This document shows, in pieces, positions 63,000-64,000 of a stretch of 64,000 nucleotides of DNA. How positions within the stretch are numbered: position 1 is the stretch's first letter; each line of letters begins with the position of its first letter. This DNA comes from Paracoccus litorisediminis (lineage in GTDB: Bacteria; Pseudomonadota; Alphaproteobacteria; Rhodobacterales; Rhodobacteraceae), in the NCBI RefSeq assembly GCF_009711205.1, contig NZ_WMIG01000004.1:236329-300328 (forward strand), given 5' to 3'. Both the position numbers and the translations under genes were made by a program. The notes beneath the pieces are model-generated. The model saw only the letters and a program-made list of their open reading frames with translations, ran no database searches and was not told the origin of the DNA.

Positions 63000-63770
63000 T
63001 CCTGGAGGAACGACGACGATCAGACGGTGGTCGCTCACGCCCTTCGCAGGGTCGACACATTCTCGGGCGGTCGAATGGCGGACTATTTCCGCACATATTC
63101 CGTAAATGATGTGATTGATGACAACCGTTGCACAGACACGCTGAATGGCGGATTGCGCAACGACAGGCTCTATTTGGGGATCTGAGAGCGACCGCCTCTC
63201 AGTGGAGATCAGGGCAGCCGCTGCTTTTGGGCGGGCAAGGTTCCGACAGTCGTTTCGGAGACACGGGAAACGACGTGATCGATGGCGGCCAAGGCGATGA
63301 TCGACTTTGGGGCAACCGAGGAACTGATACACCCTTGGATCGGCAGGAGACGATCTGTTGAAAGGCAGAGATAACTCCGATCGGCTTTTCGGCGAAATCG
63401 GCATTGACACGCTCAGCGGAGTGGCCGGGGCTGACCCCCTGATTGGGGGAAGTGGCGCGGATCTGCTAACCAGCGGAATTGGTGCCGATCAGTTCATTTT
63501 CCTGTCCTTGTCAGACGATTGTCGGATTCAACCATTTAGAAGCCGATCAAATCAACCTTTCGAAGATCGATGCGATCAGACCACGAGCACGAACGATGCG
63601 TTCAGGTTCATAGGTATGCCCAGTTTCATCCGTATAGCCGGAGAGCTACGCAGCGAACAGTTCGGCGGAAGCACCGTCATCATGGTGACACCAACAGCAA
63701 TGGAAACGCCGGTTTCTCGATAATCTTGCGGGGAGCGCATACTTTGTGGTTGGCGGACTTTATCCTTTAG
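63000..63770 (+). pseudogene. Decayed RTX (hemolysin-type calcium-binding repeat) protein gene
   Basis: Nonapeptide GGxGxD repeats of an RTX protein lie in several frames: NDVIDDNRCTDTLNGG near 63110-63150, LLLGGQGSDSRFGD and NDVIDGGQGDDRLWG at 63220-63315, then after a stop and frame change LFGEIGIDTLSG and LIGGSGADLLTSG at 63390-63470. The C-terminal flank is also split: LSLSDD in one frame, FNHLEADQINLSKIDAI (from 63527) in the next, TNDAFRFIG back again, and FSIILRGAHTL...DFIL with the stop at 63768-63770 in a third. At least four frame changes make it a pseudogene of a secreted Ca2+-binding protein. Start coordinates are approximate. Confidence 0.8.
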
Positions 63771-63859
63771 AAACGCTCTTTAAGGATAAAAATCTTTTCG
63801 GCGGATTTTCTTGCGATGACGGCGCCCGAGAGTCCTGCGCCGACGATGAGCAGTGTCAT
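63767..63859 (-). pseudogene. Truncated N-terminal fragment like UDP-galactopyranose mutase
   Basis: A 30-codon frame from ATG 63859 (AAGGA site just upstream) reads LLIVGAGLSGAVIAR, the FAD-binding start of UDP-galactopyranose mutase or another flavin enzyme, then turns into AEKIFILKERF and stops at 63767. The change lies beside the RTX remnant, so the gene was cut there. The rest of the enzyme is absent to the left; its beginning points toward the RTX remnant. Confidence 0.6.
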
Positions 63860-63980
63860 GATCCTTGGTCCCGATTTTCTGGCGGTGTGCCTGGTTGTTT
63901 CCGGGCTTTTGGGTTCAGGATTGGTAATTTGTGTGGGGTTTTCTGTCCAGCATTGGGGTTTTGGAGGGCTGGAATGCAGA
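63860..63980. other. Short T-rich stretch, no gene seen
   Basis: On the plus strand it is rich in TTTT and GG, unlike the neighbouring genes. It would be the upstream region of the truncated flavoprotein fragment. Nothing else can be supported. Confidence 0.4.
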
Positions 63981-64000
63981 AAGCCGCCCTTGGGCGGCTT
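63981..64000. terminator. Palindrome at the right edge, probable terminator
   Basis: AAGCCGCCC and GGGCGGCTT form a perfect stem around TT, cut at the window end. It probably ends a gene to the right; the T tract lies beyond the edge. Confidence 0.6.

Noticed and set aside
62829..63410. Minus-strand frame of 193 codons opposite the RTX remnant
   Set aside because: No ribosome site, family feature or codon preference; repeats on the plus strand explain the region.

Overview
The window is chromosomal DNA from an alphaproteobacterium of the Rhodobacteraceae, most like Paracoccus. The support is gene order and gene content rather than a database match: high GC, the order ftsB-pdhA-pdhB-pdhC with a lipoyl domain on E1 beta, ffh near rpsP-rimM-trmD-rplS, a MipZ ATPase, L31 without zinc cysteines, trgB-cysK, and a murA-DUF2948-hisD-UPF0262 cluster. 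There is no prophage, CRISPR array, rRNA operon or intact insertion sequence. Almost all of it is compact housekeeping sequence; the right-hand 1.4 kb is decayed.

Region by region: 1-5.1 kb holds Entner-Doudoroff genes, zwf (cut by the left edge) and edd, sharing an operator-like site placed inside each promoter, with rlmI and a PIN-domain gene between them. 5.1-10 kb is a leftward cluster (63-aa protein, murA, DUF2948, hisD, UPF0262, an LMW-phosphatase-like protein, then a PAS protein). 10.1-11.6 kb has tRNA-Thr, a possible small RNA, a TSUP exporter and a RidA protein. 11.6-15 kb is fabZ-lpxA-lpxI-lpxB for lipid A. 15-21.7 kb is a five-gene, overlapping MoxR/DUF58/BatA-like/DUF4159 envelope cassette. 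21.8-27.4 kb has DUF1285, a hydroxypyruvate isomerase-like gene, a two-domain ALDH16 gene coupled to deoC, and two membrane proteins.

27.5-31.7 kb is ftsB and the pyruvate dehydrogenase genes, closed by a terminator. 31.7-36 kb is an RND efflux pair. 36-37.5 kb has mipZ and two small unknown genes behind an AT-rich promoter region. 37.6-42.9 kb runs leftward as ffh, a GNAT protein, chorismate mutase, rpsP, rimM, a membrane protein, trmD, rplS, rpmE. 43-48.2 kb is accessory: azoR with a divergent LysR gene, a DMT exporter, an alpha/beta hydrolase, a sulfotransferase-like protein, and a COQ10/START protein. 48.2-54.3 kb has a zinc metallopeptidase, dedA, dsbB, gyrA and an AI-2E family permease. 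54.4-59.3 kb is trgB-cysK-mechanosensitive channel plus tRNA-Ser. 59.4-62.6 kb has a lipoprotein, DUF2076, a Bax-inhibitor-1 protein and a sigma/anti-sigma pair.

62.6-64 kb is different: remains of an RTX (calcium-binding repeat) protein gene broken by several frameshifts run into a 30-codon remnant that looks like the start of a UDP-galactopyranose mutase gene. A short dispersed repeat with core GGGTATTT occurs five times in intergenic spaces. I saw no clear new defence or mobile system. The best leads are the shared zwf/edd operator, the dispersed repeat, the unknown two-gene unit after mipZ, the ALDH16-deoC pair, and the decayed right end.
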